A DNA stretch of 28,647 bases, from positions 1 to 28,647 of the IMG/VR virus record IMGVR_UViG_3300048592_000101. One strand, written 5' to 3'. The notes beneath the pieces were generated by a model that was not told where the DNA came from, did not search any database, and saw only the letters and a program-made list of their open reading frames with translations. Below are positions 15,210-22,705 of this stretch, piece after piece (position 1 is the first letter of the stretch; each line of letters starts with the position of its first letter). The translations under genes and the position numbers were made by a program. The DNA is from a virus.

Positions 15210-18089
15210 ATGCGCATTCATCTGGTTATCCTTGCCGCCTTCTTGGCGGTTGTCCTGCTTGCGGAACCGGCTGCGGCTGGCCCGGTGATCGGCTTCATCG
15301 CGGGCGCTGCGGCAAAGATCGCGGCGGCAAATGTGGTTGTCGGCGCGCTGATCAAGATCGGCGTGAGCATCGCGCTTTCGGCGCTGTCCACGGCGCTGAT
15401 GGGTAAGCCTCGGTCGAGCGGCATCCAGACCGACACGACGCAAGAGGGCGGCACGCTGAGCCAATCCTTCATCGTGGGCCGCTACGCCACCGCAGGCACG
15501 CGCATCTGCCCGCGCATGACGTTCGGCGACAACAATCGCGACATGTTCGATGTCATCCAGATCAGCGACATGCCGATCACCGCCGTCTCGCGCATTTCGA
15601 TCAACGGCGCCTGGCGGGACATGAACACGGGTGTTTCGTGGGACGGGATCGAGTTCACGGCGGCGGGTGATCTTTACGCGGCGGACATCTTCACCGGCAG
15701 CCAAACCACGGCAAGCCCGCGCTTGATGCTGAAATACAGCAGCGGCGTAGAGCGCCCGTGGCAGTCGGACATGATCGGGCGCAACATGGCCTACGCGGTC
15801 ATGTACCACTACTTCAAGAAAGAGGAACATACCGGCTGGCCGGAACCTCTCTATGAGGTGCAAGGCATCCCGCTCTACGATCCGCGCAAGGACACCACCA
15901 TCGGCGGGTCTGGCGCGCATCGCTGGAACAACAAGTCCACGTGGGAATGGACGGAAAACCCCTGCGTCATCATCTACAACATCCTGCGCGGCATCGAACT
16001 TCCCGACGGTCGGATCTGGGGCGGCGAGTGCGAGCAAGAGGATTTGCCGCTGGCTGTCTGGGCGGCGGCGATGAACAAGTGCGACGAGAGCGTCACGCTT
16101 GCCGGTGGCGGCACCCAAGCGCGCTATCGCTGCGGCTTTGAGATCAAGGTCGCGGACGATCAGCCTGCGGAAATCATCGAGGAATTGCTGAAAGCCTGTT
16201 CCGGGCAGATTGTCGAGATCGGCGGCGTCTACAAGATCAGGGCGCACGGGCCGGGCCTGCCGGTTTACTTCTTCACCGACGACGATCTTCTGGTGACGAG
16301 CGGCCATGAGTTCGATCCGTTCCCCGGCCTTGCCGAGACGTTCAACACCATCCATGCCAGCTATCCCGAGCCTAACAGCATGTGGGAAAGCCACGACGCG
16401 CCCGAGCGGACCAATGCGACGTGGGTGACTGAGGATGACGGGCGGCTGTTGCCTGCCAACGTCTCGCTGCCTGCCGTGCCGATCCGTCAGCAGGTGCAGC
16501 GTCTTATGCTGGCGTGGCTGCGGGATAACCGCCGCTGGCGCAGGCACACAATCACCTTGGGGCACTACGCCGCCGGGGTCGAGCCGCTGGACGTGGTGGC
16601 GTGGACGAGCGCCCGCAACGGCTACACGTCCAAGCATTTCGATGTGGCGCAGGTGGTCGAGAATGCCGCACTGGTGCAGCAGTGGGAAATCCGCGAGGTC
16701 AACCCCGAGGATTACGACTGGGAAACCACTGACGAACTGCCAACCTACACGCCGTCGATCATCCCAGACGGCCCGACAAGCTGGCCTGTGCCCGGCTGGA
16801 CTGTATCTGCGACCACCATCAAGGACGGCGCCGGGCGTGATCGTCGGGCAGCGCTGCGGTTCCAATGGACGGGCAGCGCTGTAGACGCTGACAGCATCCG
16901 GGTTCAAATCCGGGTGCAGGGCGCTACGGCAATATCGGCTTACACCATCGCGGACGTGGAAGCGGGCGATGTGGAATACTCGCGGGGCATCCTGCCGGAA
17001 GTGACCTACGAAGCCCGCGCGCGCCTTCGCCAAGCTGGCCCGACCGAGTGGACGGCATGGCTTGCGGCGACCACACCTGAACTGCGCCTTGGGCCGCAGG
17101 ATCTACCGTCAACCGACTATCAGTCGCTTCTGACCGATAGCGGCATGGTGAGCGGCGCGCCTGCGGCGGCTGGCAGCGCGTGGGGCAAGTTTGGCGACTA
17201 CGACACCTATTGCACCTATGGCGAGCAGGGCGTCACGTTCCTGCCCATGCTTGGCGCTGAGAATGCCAAGTATTGCGTGCGGATCGGCGCCATCCCCACG
17301 GCTGGCGCGGCTTCGGGCATCAACGCCAGGGGCGAGGCCAACAGGTTCGAGGCAGAGGCGGGCGAGACATACCGCATTGCGATGAAGGTGTGGGTCAACA
17401 CCGGCACGGCCTTGATGCGCTGCGGCGTGTCGTGGCGCGACCGGACGGGGGCGGAAATCACATCAGCCGGGGGCAGCACGTTCACGCTGACGACCACGGG
17501 GCAGTGGATACCCGTCTACGCCGATCTGGTGGCGCCTGCGGGGGCTGTCTGGGGCGTGGCGCGGTTCTGGCGCGTCAACAGCGATACGAACAGCGGAAAC
17601 TGCTACATCGCCCGCCCGCGCGTCATGCGTCGGAACTTCAGCGATGTGACGAATGACGGCGACGTATCGATTGAGTGGAACAGCTACGCGGCGGCATGGG
17701 AGACGTTCACCGGCAATGCTGGCCCCACGTCTATCGACAGCATCACCATCGCGGATGCCGAGGCGCAGAAGATCATCGGCAAGGGCGCTTTCATCACCTA
17801 CTCGGCGCAGATCGGCCTTGAACGCACCGGATCGGCTGGCCGGGCGCGGGGCGTGATTTCCTTCGAGACGGGTGGCGGTACGGTCCTTGCCACCTTCGCG
17901 GTGCAGCATCGCGTTGCCGTGAGCGAAGAAATCCAATTCCCGATCACCATCACGCGGAAGGTGACGGTGCCATTCGAATTGCCGCTGACGTTCCTCGTGC
18001 GGGCGACTGGCGAGAACGACGCGGCGGGCGCGGGCAACGTGTTCCGCCTGCGTTATCGGCGGCTTGAAGTCACGGCGGTGAGAAAATGA
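15210..18089 (+). CDS. Tail tip protein (lambda gpJ-like) with C-terminal binding modules
   Basis: A 959-residue protein, the central tip/host-recognition protein. Residues 1-75 are unusual: a signal-like hydrophobic start (RIHLVILAAFLAVVLLAEPAAAG), then an alanine/glycine-rich hydrophobic stretch. This recalls lambda gpI, which has no separate gene here. Residues 85-520 form the J-like core with the WTSARNGYTSKHFDVAQVVEN segment. Residues 521-630 look like a fibronectin III domain. Residues 640-805 resemble a galactose-binding or CBM4/9 jelly roll (EAEAGETYRIAMKVWVNTG). The last 150 residues are a beta-rich terminal domain. The C-terminal modules should contact the host surface. Start ATG 15210 lies two bases after the previous stop. 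Confidence 0.85.
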   Translation: MRIHLVILAAFLAVVLLAEPAAAGPVIGFIAGAAAKIAAANVVVGALIKIGVSIALSALSTALMGKPRSSGIQTDTTQEGGTLSQSFIVGRYATAGTRICPRMTFGDNNRDMFDVIQISDMPITAVSRISINGAWRDMNTGVSWDGIEFTAAGDLYAADIFTGSQTTASPRLMLKYSSGVERPWQSDMIGRNMAYAVMYHYFKKEEHTGWPEPLYEVQGIPLYDPRKDTTIGGSGAHRWNNKSTWEWTENPCVIIYNILRGIELPDGRIWGGECEQEDLPLAVWAAAMNKCDESVTLAGGGTQARYRCGFEIKVADDQPAEIIEELLKACSGQIVEIGGVYKIRAHGPGLPVYFFTDDDLLVTSGHEFDPFPGLAETFNTIHASYPEPNSMWESHDAPERTNATWVTEDDGRLLPANVSLPAVPIRQQVQRLMLAWLRDNRRWRRHTITLGHYAAGVEPLDVVAWTSARNGYTSKHFDVAQVVENAALVQQWEIREVNPEDYDWETTDELPTYTPSIIPDGPTSWPVPGWTVSATTIKDGAGRDRRAALRFQWTGSAVDADSIRVQIRVQGATAISAYTIADVEAGDVEYSRGILPEVTYEARARLRQAGPTEWTAWLAATTPELRLGPQDLPSTDYQSLLTDSGMVSGAPAAAGSAWGKFGDYDTYCTYGEQGVTFLPMLGAENAKYCVRIGAIPTAGAASGINARGEANRFEAEAGETYRIAMKVWVNTGTALMRCGVSWRDRTGAEITSAGGSTFTLTTTGQWIPVYADLVAPAGAVWGVARFWRVNSDTNSGNCYIARPRVMRRNFSDVTNDGDVSIEWNSYAAAWETFTGNAGPTSIDSITIADAEAQKIIGKGAFITYSAQIGLERTGSAGRARGVISFETGGGTVLATFAVQHRVAVSEEIQFPITITRKVTVPFELPLTFLVRATGENDAAGAGNVFRLRYRRLEVTAVRK

Positions 18090-18595
18090 CAGAGCGCGTT
18101 CCCTTTATCGTGCGCAATGCCAACGGCGATCTGATCCGCACCGGCATAACAACCCCGGCCAGCCTGCACCTGCAAGCCCGTGAAGGCGAGACGGTCGAGG
18201 AAGGCTATGCCGAACAGATCGAGGTGCCGGAGGTCGTGCCGCTGGATCGCGTGAAGGCGCGGGCGGTGGCGCGGATCAATGCCAACGCATCCAGCCTGCG
18301 CGGGCAATATATCACGGTCATTCCGGGGCAAGAAATGATCTACCTCGCCAAGGAAGCCGAAGCCGTGCGCTATCTGGCCGAGACGCCCGAGACGCTGGAC
18401 GGCTTCCCAATGCTCGCGGCAGAGGTGGGCATCACGGCCCCCACGGCTTACGAGCTTGCGCAGCTGTGGGCCAACATGAGCGCGCTGTGGCGGCAGGTGG
18501 CAGCGCAGATCGAGACGGCCCGGCTGACGGCCATCTACGCAATCGAGGCGGCAGAGGACGCGGCGGCGGTGGATGCCATCGTGGGGGCGCTCTGA
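18086..18595 (+). CDS. Tail fibre-associated protein (DUF4376-like C-terminus)
   Basis: A 169-residue protein in an ATGA overlap with the tip gene. Residues 1-55 are a small beta domain beginning FIVRNANGDLIRTG. The rest is helical, with the common phage pattern KARAVARINANASSLRG, YLAKEAEAVRYLAE, then a long helix ending AIEAAEDAAAVDAIVGAL. Proteins with this helical half follow tail tip or fibre genes and are taken as fibre components or assembly factors. The exact role is unknown. It ends in a TGATG junction with the next gene. Confidence 0.7.
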   Translation: MTERVPFIVRNANGDLIRTGITTPASLHLQAREGETVEEGYAEQIEVPEVVPLDRVKARAVARINANASSLRGQYITVIPGQEMIYLAKEAEAVRYLAETPETLDGFPMLAAEVGITAPTAYELAQLWANMSALWRQVAAQIETARLTAIYAIEAAEDAAAVDAIVGAL

Positions 18596-19008
18596 TGGAT
18601 CGAGCGTTTTGGAAGGGCGCCCGCGCGGCGGTGTATTCGATATTTCTGATTGTGGGCGGGGCGTTTTGGACGATTGCCCGCGTCCACGGCTTTCACATGC
18701 AGCCCCAGGTTTACGGGGCTGACGTGGTTTCGGTGCCGTCCGAGTTCTGGGCGGCGATGCTCTTTATCCCAAGCGTGACTTACTTGATGGCGCTTTACAT
18801 CAACGGGCGGCGCTGGTGGACGCCGATTGTCCGCCTCGTCTCCGGCCTTTTGGTGGCCCTGAATTTCTCGGCTTTCGTCGTGTCTGCCTACGCCGCGCCC
18901 TTTGGGGCTGTGGTGCTGGTGTGGAGCGCGGCGTTTGGGGCCGCAGTTGTGGTGCTTGCCAGTGTTGATGCCATCGAAGCCAGCCGCCAATGGGAGAGCC
19001 GGAAGTGA
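18595..19008 (+). CDS. Four-helix membrane protein, lysis-region
   Basis: A 137-residue membrane protein starting at ATG 18595, overlapping the preceding stop by one base. Four hydrophobic segments are visible: residues about 12-27 (VYSIFLIVGGAFWTIA), 52-67 (WAAMLFIPSVTYLMAL), 81-95 and 103-125 (GAVVLVWSAAFGAAVVVLA). Charged ends (SRQWESRK) suggest a cytoplasmic C-terminus. It opens the lysis block, so it could be a holin or antiholin, but I do not recognise the family and a separate holin-like gene lies downstream. Confidence 0.72.
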   Translation: MDRAFWKGARAAVYSIFLIVGGAFWTIARVHGFHMQPQVYGADVVSVPSEFWAAMLFIPSVTYLMALYINGRRWWTPIVRLVSGLLVALNFSAFVVSAYAAPFGAVVLVWSAAFGAAVVVLASVDAIEASRQWESRK

Positions 19009-19250
19009 CCGCAGAAGAATTTACCGCGCTGTGGAACGCAGGCGGCCCCGTGCTTGTCGGCCTCGCGGCTGTGATTTCCACCGTCCTCTATGACCGCAAG
19101 CGTCCGAAGAAGGACGAGAACGGCGACAGCATTTCGGATGTGCTGGACGCGCTGAACGAACTGCGGCGCGAGGTGACAGACCGCCTCGCCCGCGTCGAAA
19201 CGGACCTGAAAAACCACCAGCGCGAGATCGACAAGATCGACCGGCGCTAA
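19005..19250 (+). CDS. Membrane-anchored coiled-coil protein, possible spannin-like lysis protein
   Basis: An 81-residue protein with one N-terminal membrane segment (PVLVGLAAVISTVLY, residues 15-29), a basic stop (DRKRPKK), and a heptad-rich charged helix to the end (VLDALNELRREVTDRLARVETDLKNHQREI). This topology is that of inner-membrane spannins and of some holin-accessory proteins, but no outer-membrane partner is seen nested in it. I start it at GTG 19005 (GTGA overlap, as at neighbouring junctions); ATG 18990 would add five residues. Confidence 0.68.
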   Translation: MTAEEFTALWNAGGPVLVGLAAVISTVLYDRKRPKKDENGDSISDVLDALNELRREVTDRLARVETDLKNHQREIDKIDRR

Positions 19251-19265
19251 CCGAGGATCAGAGGC

Positions 19266-19790
19266 ATGGATATGTTTGAGTTGCAGCGGGCCTTGGGCCT
19301 GACTGCCGATGGCAAGCGCGGCCCGGTGACAACTGCGGCCATCCTGAAAGCGGCGGATGACGGGCGGTTGACGGTGACAGAACCTGTCACCCTGCCGGTC
19401 ACGCAAGGCGCCACGCTGAACAGCCGCAGCGAAACCAACCTGCGCGGGGTTCACGCCGATCTGGTCAAGGTCGTGCGGCGCGCGGCTGAGTTGTCGCCCG
19501 TGCCGTTTACCGTGATCGAGGGCCTGCGGACGGTAGAGCGGCAGCGGCAACTGGTGGCCCAAGGCGCCAGCAAGACGATGAACAGTCGCCACATCACCGG
19601 CCACGCCGTCGATCTGGCCCCGCATCGCCCTGACGGGCAAATCGCGTTCGACTGGCCCCTCTATTACAAATTGGCCCCTGCCATGAAGCAAGCGGCCCAA
19701 GAGTTCGGCGTCTCCATCGACTGGGGCGGCGATTGGCGGACGTTCAAGGACGGCCCGCATTTTGAACTGCGTCGCAGCGTTTATCCCTGA
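19266..19790 (+). CDS. Endolysin, M15-type D-Ala/L-Ala-Glu peptidase
   Basis: A 174-residue peptidoglycan peptidase of the M15 family. The zinc ligands are visible as SRHITGHAVDL (H109, D116) and GPHFEL (H165), with D162 three residues before the last histidine in the place of the catalytic acid of phage T5 endolysin. Residues 3-30 (LQRALGLTADGKRGPVTTAAI) look like a shortened peptidoglycan-binding repeat. It would cut peptide cross-links in the wall after holin opening. No signal peptide is present. ATG 19266 has GAGG 9 bases upstream; ATG 19272 with a second GAGG is an alternative. Confidence 0.92.
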   Translation: MDMFELQRALGLTADGKRGPVTTAAILKAADDGRLTVTEPVTLPVTQGATLNSRSETNLRGVHADLVKVVRRAAELSPVPFTVIEGLRTVERQRQLVAQGASKTMNSRHITGHAVDLAPHRPDGQIAFDWPLYYKLAPAMKQAAQEFGVSIDWGGDWRTFKDGPHFELRRSVYP

Positions 19791-19801
19791 AAGGAAACAC
19801 C

Positions 19802-19984
19802 ATGAATGCCGAAATCGCCCGCCTTGCGCGCCACGTCCTGCCGCCTGCCATCGCCTATGCAGTGGCCTCGGGCTGGATCCCCGCATCCCTGCAACAGCCG
19901 CTGATCGAGGCGGTCATCGCCGTCGGCGCCGTCGTTACGGCCATCTTCGCATCCCGTTCGGCGGCGAAGAAAGCGGCCAAGTGA
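19802..19984 (+). CDS. Holin-like small membrane protein
   Basis: A 60-residue protein with a strong AAAGGAA site before ATG 19802. It has two hydrophobic segments (residues 12-26, LPPAIAYAVASGWIP, and 33-50, LIEAVIAVGAVVTAIFAS) and a basic tail (RSAAKKAAK), the usual build of a small class II holin. It follows the endolysin directly. It resembles small putative holins of alphaproteobacterial phages (Pam3 gp28 type). Holin activity is inferred from size, topology and position. Confidence 0.75.
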   Translation: MNAEIARLARHVLPPAIAYAVASGWIPASLQQPLIEAVIAVGAVVTAIFASRSAAKKAAK

Positions 19985-20058
19985 CCATGCCTCCGGGCTG
20001 GTGGATCATCCCCGCTGTCTGGGCGGGGGTGATGATCTGGATCATCATTCTAACGTGA
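19981..20058 (+). CDS. 25-residue membrane peptide after the holin
   Basis: An ORF beginning at GTG 19981 (GTGA overlap with the holin stop) or ATG 19987. It encodes a peptide that is almost one membrane helix: PPGWWIIPAVWAGVMIWIIILT. The tryptophans at the N-terminal end are typical of interfacial anchoring. It is too short for most gene finders. The overlap and the uninterrupted hydrophobic composition suggest it is translated with the holin, perhaps as a lysis modulator. Confidence 0.5.
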   Translation: MTMPPGWWIIPAVWAGVMIWIIILT

Positions 20059-20067
20059 GGTAGCCCC

Positions 20068-20475
20068 ATGGCTTTCCAATTCTCCACGGCAGCCCGCAAC
20101 GCGCTGCTTGACGCTATCGAAACCGCGATTGGCACGGCCCCGATGTTGCGCATCCGCTCGGGCGCTGCTCCGGCCACCTGCGGCACGGCAGACAGCGGCA
20201 CCGTTCTTGCCACCATGACCCTGCCGAGCGACTGGCTCGCGGCTGCATCGGGCGGCACCAAGGCGCTGTCTGGCACTTGGCAGGACGCATCGGCGGATGC
20301 GGCCGGCACGGCAGGGCACTTCCGCATCTACGACAGCACCGGCACGGTCTGTCATATCCAGGGCACCATCACCGTGACCGGCGGCGGCGGCGACATGCAG
20401 CTGGCGACCGTGACCGTGTCGGTGGGTCTGGAAATCGTGGTTTCGTCGTTCGCGATTACCGCTGGCGGCGCCTGA
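20068..20475 (+). CDS. Small beta-rich structural or fibre protein, unrecognised
   Basis: A 135-residue protein with GAGGT upstream of ATG 20068. After an N-terminal helix (STAARNALLDAIETAIG) it is threonine/glycine/valine-rich with regular strands (HFRIYDSTGTVCHIQGTITVTGG, ATVTVSVGLEIVVSSFAITAGG), giving a jelly-roll-like impression. Proteins like this occur with tail fibre genes in Rhodobacterales and other phages and are usually left hypothetical. A virion surface role is inferred from its neighbours, which are fibre-like on the right and lysis on the left. Confidence 0.7.
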   Translation: MAFQFSTAARNALLDAIETAIGTAPMLRIRSGAAPATCGTADSGTVLATMTLPSDWLAAASGGTKALSGTWQDASADAAGTAGHFRIYDSTGTVCHIQGTITVTGGGGDMQLATVTVSVGLEIVVSSFAITAGGA

Positions 20476-20483
20476 TGGGCACG

Positions 20484-20508
20484 CGGGCCGGGTCATCCGG
20501 CCCGTTTC
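20484..20508 (+). terminator. GC hairpin after the beta-rich protein gene
   Basis: CGGGCCGG (20484-20491) and CCGGCCCG (20497-20504) form an 8-bp stem with a 5-base loop, followed by TTTC. It is a possible weak intrinsic terminator or attenuator inside the late operon. The segment CATCCGGCCCGTTTCA (20494-20509), which includes the right arm, is repeated exactly at 20554-20569 inside the next gene. Confidence 0.45.
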
Positions 20509-20528
20509 AACTCTAAGGGGGGTCTGCT

Positions 20529-22058
20529 GTGCCCGCAGCTTCTTGGTTTACTCCATCCGGCCCGTTTCAGGTCACGCCGAACAGCGCGCCATACCAATAC
20601 TACCAGTGCACCTTGGCATGGTCGCATCGGTATGAGGTCAACCAGCTCGACTATCCCCGCGCAATGGAGAGGGTGGTCATCGCGGATCACGGCTGGATCA
20701 ACGTCCAGGGTGAAAACGACGACGATGGCCTGAACATGACCGGCTTCGTCGAGGCGTGGTCGTGGGTCTCGGCCAGCTTCGCTTGGTCAACAAGCTGGTT
20801 CTTCGACCCAGATGAAACCGGCAACTATGTCTTGATCTGGGATCAGGCTGGCGGGCTGTCGAGCGGGCATTATGCGCAGCTTTGGCGCAATGGCACGCTG
20901 GTCGGCTACGTCACGACACAGATCCCCGACTATGGCCTATCCAACCTGCGCCTGCTTGGCGAGGGCGCCACCGCGCTGGCAGGTGAGACACAAGGCTTCT
21001 GGTGGTCGGACAGCGTGGCCATGGACCCGGCCACCATGTTCGCCGAACTCTTCGACGGCGCCAACGGGATGCTGGACCTCAATGCCGATCCGACGATCGA
21101 TGGCGTATCCCCGGATAGCTACTACATCGAACCCGGCGCGGGTGGTGGTGGTGCGGTGGTCACCGGCACGGCTGATGTCACGGGCGCCGCCACCGGCATC
21201 CTGCGCAACTCCGGGACCGTATCCGGCACGGCAGGCGTCACAGGTTCGGCGACTGGATCGGTTCGCGCGACGGCGGCGGTGTCTGGTGTGGCCGGGGTCA
21301 CTGGCTCGGCCACCGCCGCGCTTCGGGATGCCGGTGCCGTGGCTGGTGTCGCAGGCGTCACAGGCGCGGCGTCTGGCGCGGTCAGGGTCTCTGCCGCCGT
21401 GGCTGGTGTTGCCAGCGTCACAGGCAGCGCGGCGGGCACCGTCCGGGCCTCTGCTGCCGTTTCCGGCACGGCTGGCGTATCTGGCGCGGCCTCAGGTGCT
21501 CTGCGTGTGTCTGCCCAGGTCAGCGGCACAGCGGATGTCACTGGCGCTGCAGCTGGCACGGTGTCGGGCGGTGGCGCCTTTGCCTCCGGCATCGCCGATG
21601 TCACCGGGCAGGCCGCAGGGATACTGCGCGCGAGGGCGGTCGTCTCTGGCACGGCGGACGTCAACGGGACGGCAACCGGTTCGCTGAGGGCAGCGGCTGC
21701 CATCTCTGGCACCGCCGGTGTCTCTGGCGCGGCTTCGGGCACGCTGAGGGCCACGGCGACGGCAAGCGGTTCTGCGGACGTCACAGGGTCGGCCGAGGGT
21801 GAATTGTCCTCGGGCAGCATCGCGGCTGAGGTTGCAGGCATCGCAGACGTGACGGGGCAGGCGACGGCAACCCTGCGCGTCTACGCAGTCGTCGCCGGTC
21901 TGGCTGATGTCACTGGTGCGGCTGCGGATGCCGCTGGAACGCCTCGGGATATCCGGGTTTCAGGGATTTGGCCCGTGAACATGGAGGCAGGCATCTGGCG
22001 CGCGCCGGTTGTCGCAGGGATCTACAGCAACATCATCGTGCAAGGGGAATGGGCGTGA
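20529..22058 (+). CDS. Tail fibre-like protein with thirteen 20-residue repeats
   Basis: A 509-residue protein starting at GTG 20529 behind AGGGGGG. Residues 1-205 are a tryptophan-rich globular domain (AWSWVSASFAWSTSWFFDPD), possibly a lectin-like or attachment domain. Residues 213-467 consist of twelve full copies and one partial copy of a 20-residue repeat with consensus GTADVTGAATGTLRASAAVS, almost all exactly 20 long. Each repeat would form short strands, as in a beta-helix or triple-stranded fibre shaft. The C-terminal 40 residues (IRVSGIWPVNMEAGIWRAPVVAG) are a distinct tip. It is probably a side fibre or adhesin; host binding is inferred. Confidence 0.8.
   Translation: MPAASWFTPSGPFQVTPNSAPYQYYQCTLAWSHRYEVNQLDYPRAMERVVIADHGWINVQGENDDDGLNMTGFVEAWSWVSASFAWSTSWFFDPDETGNYVLIWDQAGGLSSGHYAQLWRNGTLVGYVTTQIPDYGLSNLRLLGEGATALAGETQGFWWSDSVAMDPATMFAELFDGANGMLDLNADPTIDGVSPDSYYIEPGAGGGGAVVTGTADVTGAATGILRNSGTVSGTAGVTGSATGSVRATAAVSGVAGVTGSATAALRDAGAVAGVAGVTGAASGAVRVSAAVAGVASVTGSAAGTVRASAAVSGTAGVSGAASGALRVSAQVSGTADVTGAAAGTVSGGGAFASGIADVTGQAAGILRARAVVSGTADVNGTATGSLRAAAAISGTAGVSGAASGTLRATATASGSADVTGSAEGELSSGSIAAEVAGIADVTGQATATLRVYAVVAGLADVTGAAADAAGTPRDIRVSGIWPVNMEAGIWRAPVVAGIYSNIIVQGEWA
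21165..21929 (+). repeat. 60-base tandem repeat array in the fibre gene
   Basis: From 21165 the sequence repeats with a period of 60 bases, each unit encoding GTxxVTGxAxGxLRxxAxVx. Twelve units end at 21896 and a partial thirteenth runs to about 21929. Two units are longer, by 1 and 3 codons, so the phase shifts slightly. Units differ by many substitutions but keep the frame, which indicates selection on the protein rather than fresh duplication. Confidence 0.92.
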
Positions 22059-22330
22059 GCATCATCACATATGAAGACGATCAAACCGTGATAACTGTCG
22101 AGGTGCCCAGCACTTCGCCCACCCTTGCATGGTCCGAAGCAACGGTGCGCCGTGGCAGCACGACGGTTGCAGTGTCAACGTCGATCACCGTGCCGCGCAC
22201 TGTCGTCGCCACCGTTCCAGCGGACGCCCTGACGCCGGGATTGTGGAAGCTCCAGGTTCGCGCCGGGGCAACAGAGGCACAGGCGCAGACCGTCTATGAC
22301 GGGGCTATCGAGGTGCGGGGCAGTATCTGA
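22055..22330 (+). CDS. Small beta-sandwich protein at the end of the late operon
   Basis: A 91-residue protein starting at GTG 22055 (GTGA overlap with the fibre gene), 6-7 bases after AAGGGGA. An ATG at 22049 is also in frame but lies directly on that site. The sequence alternates short strands (QTVITVEVP, ATVRRGSTTVAVSTSITVP, GLWKLQVRAGATEAQAQTVYDGAIEVRG), an Ig-like or other beta-sandwich appearance. It is probably an accessory of the fibre or a virion decoration. I do not recognise a family. Confidence 0.7.
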   Translation: MSIITYEDDQTVITVEVPSTSPTLAWSEATVRRGSTTVAVSTSITVPRTVVATVPADALTPGLWKLQVRAGATEAQAQTVYDGAIEVRGSI

Positions 22331-22421
22331 GGGATTCCCTTACCCCTCCGCCCGTTGTATCATGACGTCAGAGCGCGGCCTTTTCGGTGGTCCTGACTGG
22401 CGCGCCACGGCCCGGTGAGCA
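22331..22421. other. Convergent junction between late and early operons
   Basis: This 91-base gap separates the last plus-strand gene from the last minus-strand gene. AGAGCGCG (22370-22377) and CGCGCTCT (22433-22440) are inverted with 55 bases between them, and TGGCGCGCCA is a 10-base palindrome inside. A terminator is expected here, but I see no clear stem followed by a T-run on either strand. Confidence 0.4.
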
Positions 22422-22541
22422 TCAACGCGGGACGCGCTCTAGCCAAATTCGCCCGTCGGGCTGGACGGTTACGGCGAAGCCTTGCGCCACCCACTCGGAC
22501 ACCGCGCGGCGAATGTCTGACGGTCGCATGATCTGCCCCAT
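22422..22541 (-). CDS. 39-residue phage protein, last gene of the early operon
   Basis: A short gene reading MGQIMRPSDIRRAVSEWVAQ and ending in a small strand pair (FAVTVQPDGRIWLERVPR). ATG 22541 has AGGGGGAG just upstream and overlaps the previous stop (TAATG). The helix-then-hairpin form with RPSDIRRAV is seen in many small phage proteins that precede or control other early genes. No function is known to me. Coding is supported by the junction, the strong ribosome site and a sensible amphipathic sequence. Confidence 0.65.
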   Translation of the reverse strand: MGQIMRPSDIRRAVSEWVAQGFAVTVQPDGRIWLERVPR

Positions 22542-22705
22542 TACTCCCCCTTCTCTTGCAGTGCCGCGCGCAGGTATCGGATTGCCTTCGCCGCCCTGGC
22601 GAGTTTGTTGCGCAGCTGCTGTCGCATGACTGGGCCGATGTGGTCAGTATCCGGCGGGCCGAGATCGAGCCTGCGCAGGATTTCATCAAGCTCTGCGTCT
22701 GTCAT
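22541..22705 (-). CDS. 54-residue helical protein
   Basis: A 54-residue protein, very rich in charged residues and almost certainly helical: MTDAELDEILRRLDLGPP, then MRQQLRNKLARAAKAIRYL. The start is ATG 22705 in an ATGA overlap with the Lar-like gene. The two helices joined by a proline-rich turn could dimerise or bind a partner protein. I do not recognise the family. The stop is shared with the next start (TAATG). Confidence 0.65.
   Translation of the reverse strand: MTDAELDEILRRLDLGPPDTDHIGPVMRQQLRNKLARAAKAIRYLRAALQEKGE

Noticed and set aside
15177-17033. Minus-strand ORF of 618 codons opposite the tail tip gene
   Set aside because: It is a shadow of the GC-rich tip gene. It is rich in Arg, His, Pro and Ala with no domain pattern, and the opposite strand encodes a clear J-like protein.
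21122-21841. Minus-strand ORF of 239 codons with a repeated AxPVTPAVP pattern
   Set aside because: It is the antisense reading of the 60-base fibre repeat array. The plus frame has a ribosome site and globular flanking domains; the minus frame has neither.
21165-21929. Regular repeats that might suggest a CRISPR array
   Set aside because: The 60-base units have no separate spacers, diverge throughout and keep an open reading frame. They are coding repeats.
22360-22689. Minus-strand ORF of 109 codons at the operon junction
   Set aside because: Its sequence is Arg/Ser/Ala-rich without motifs. Another minus frame holds two well-coupled small genes with ribosome sites across the same bases.
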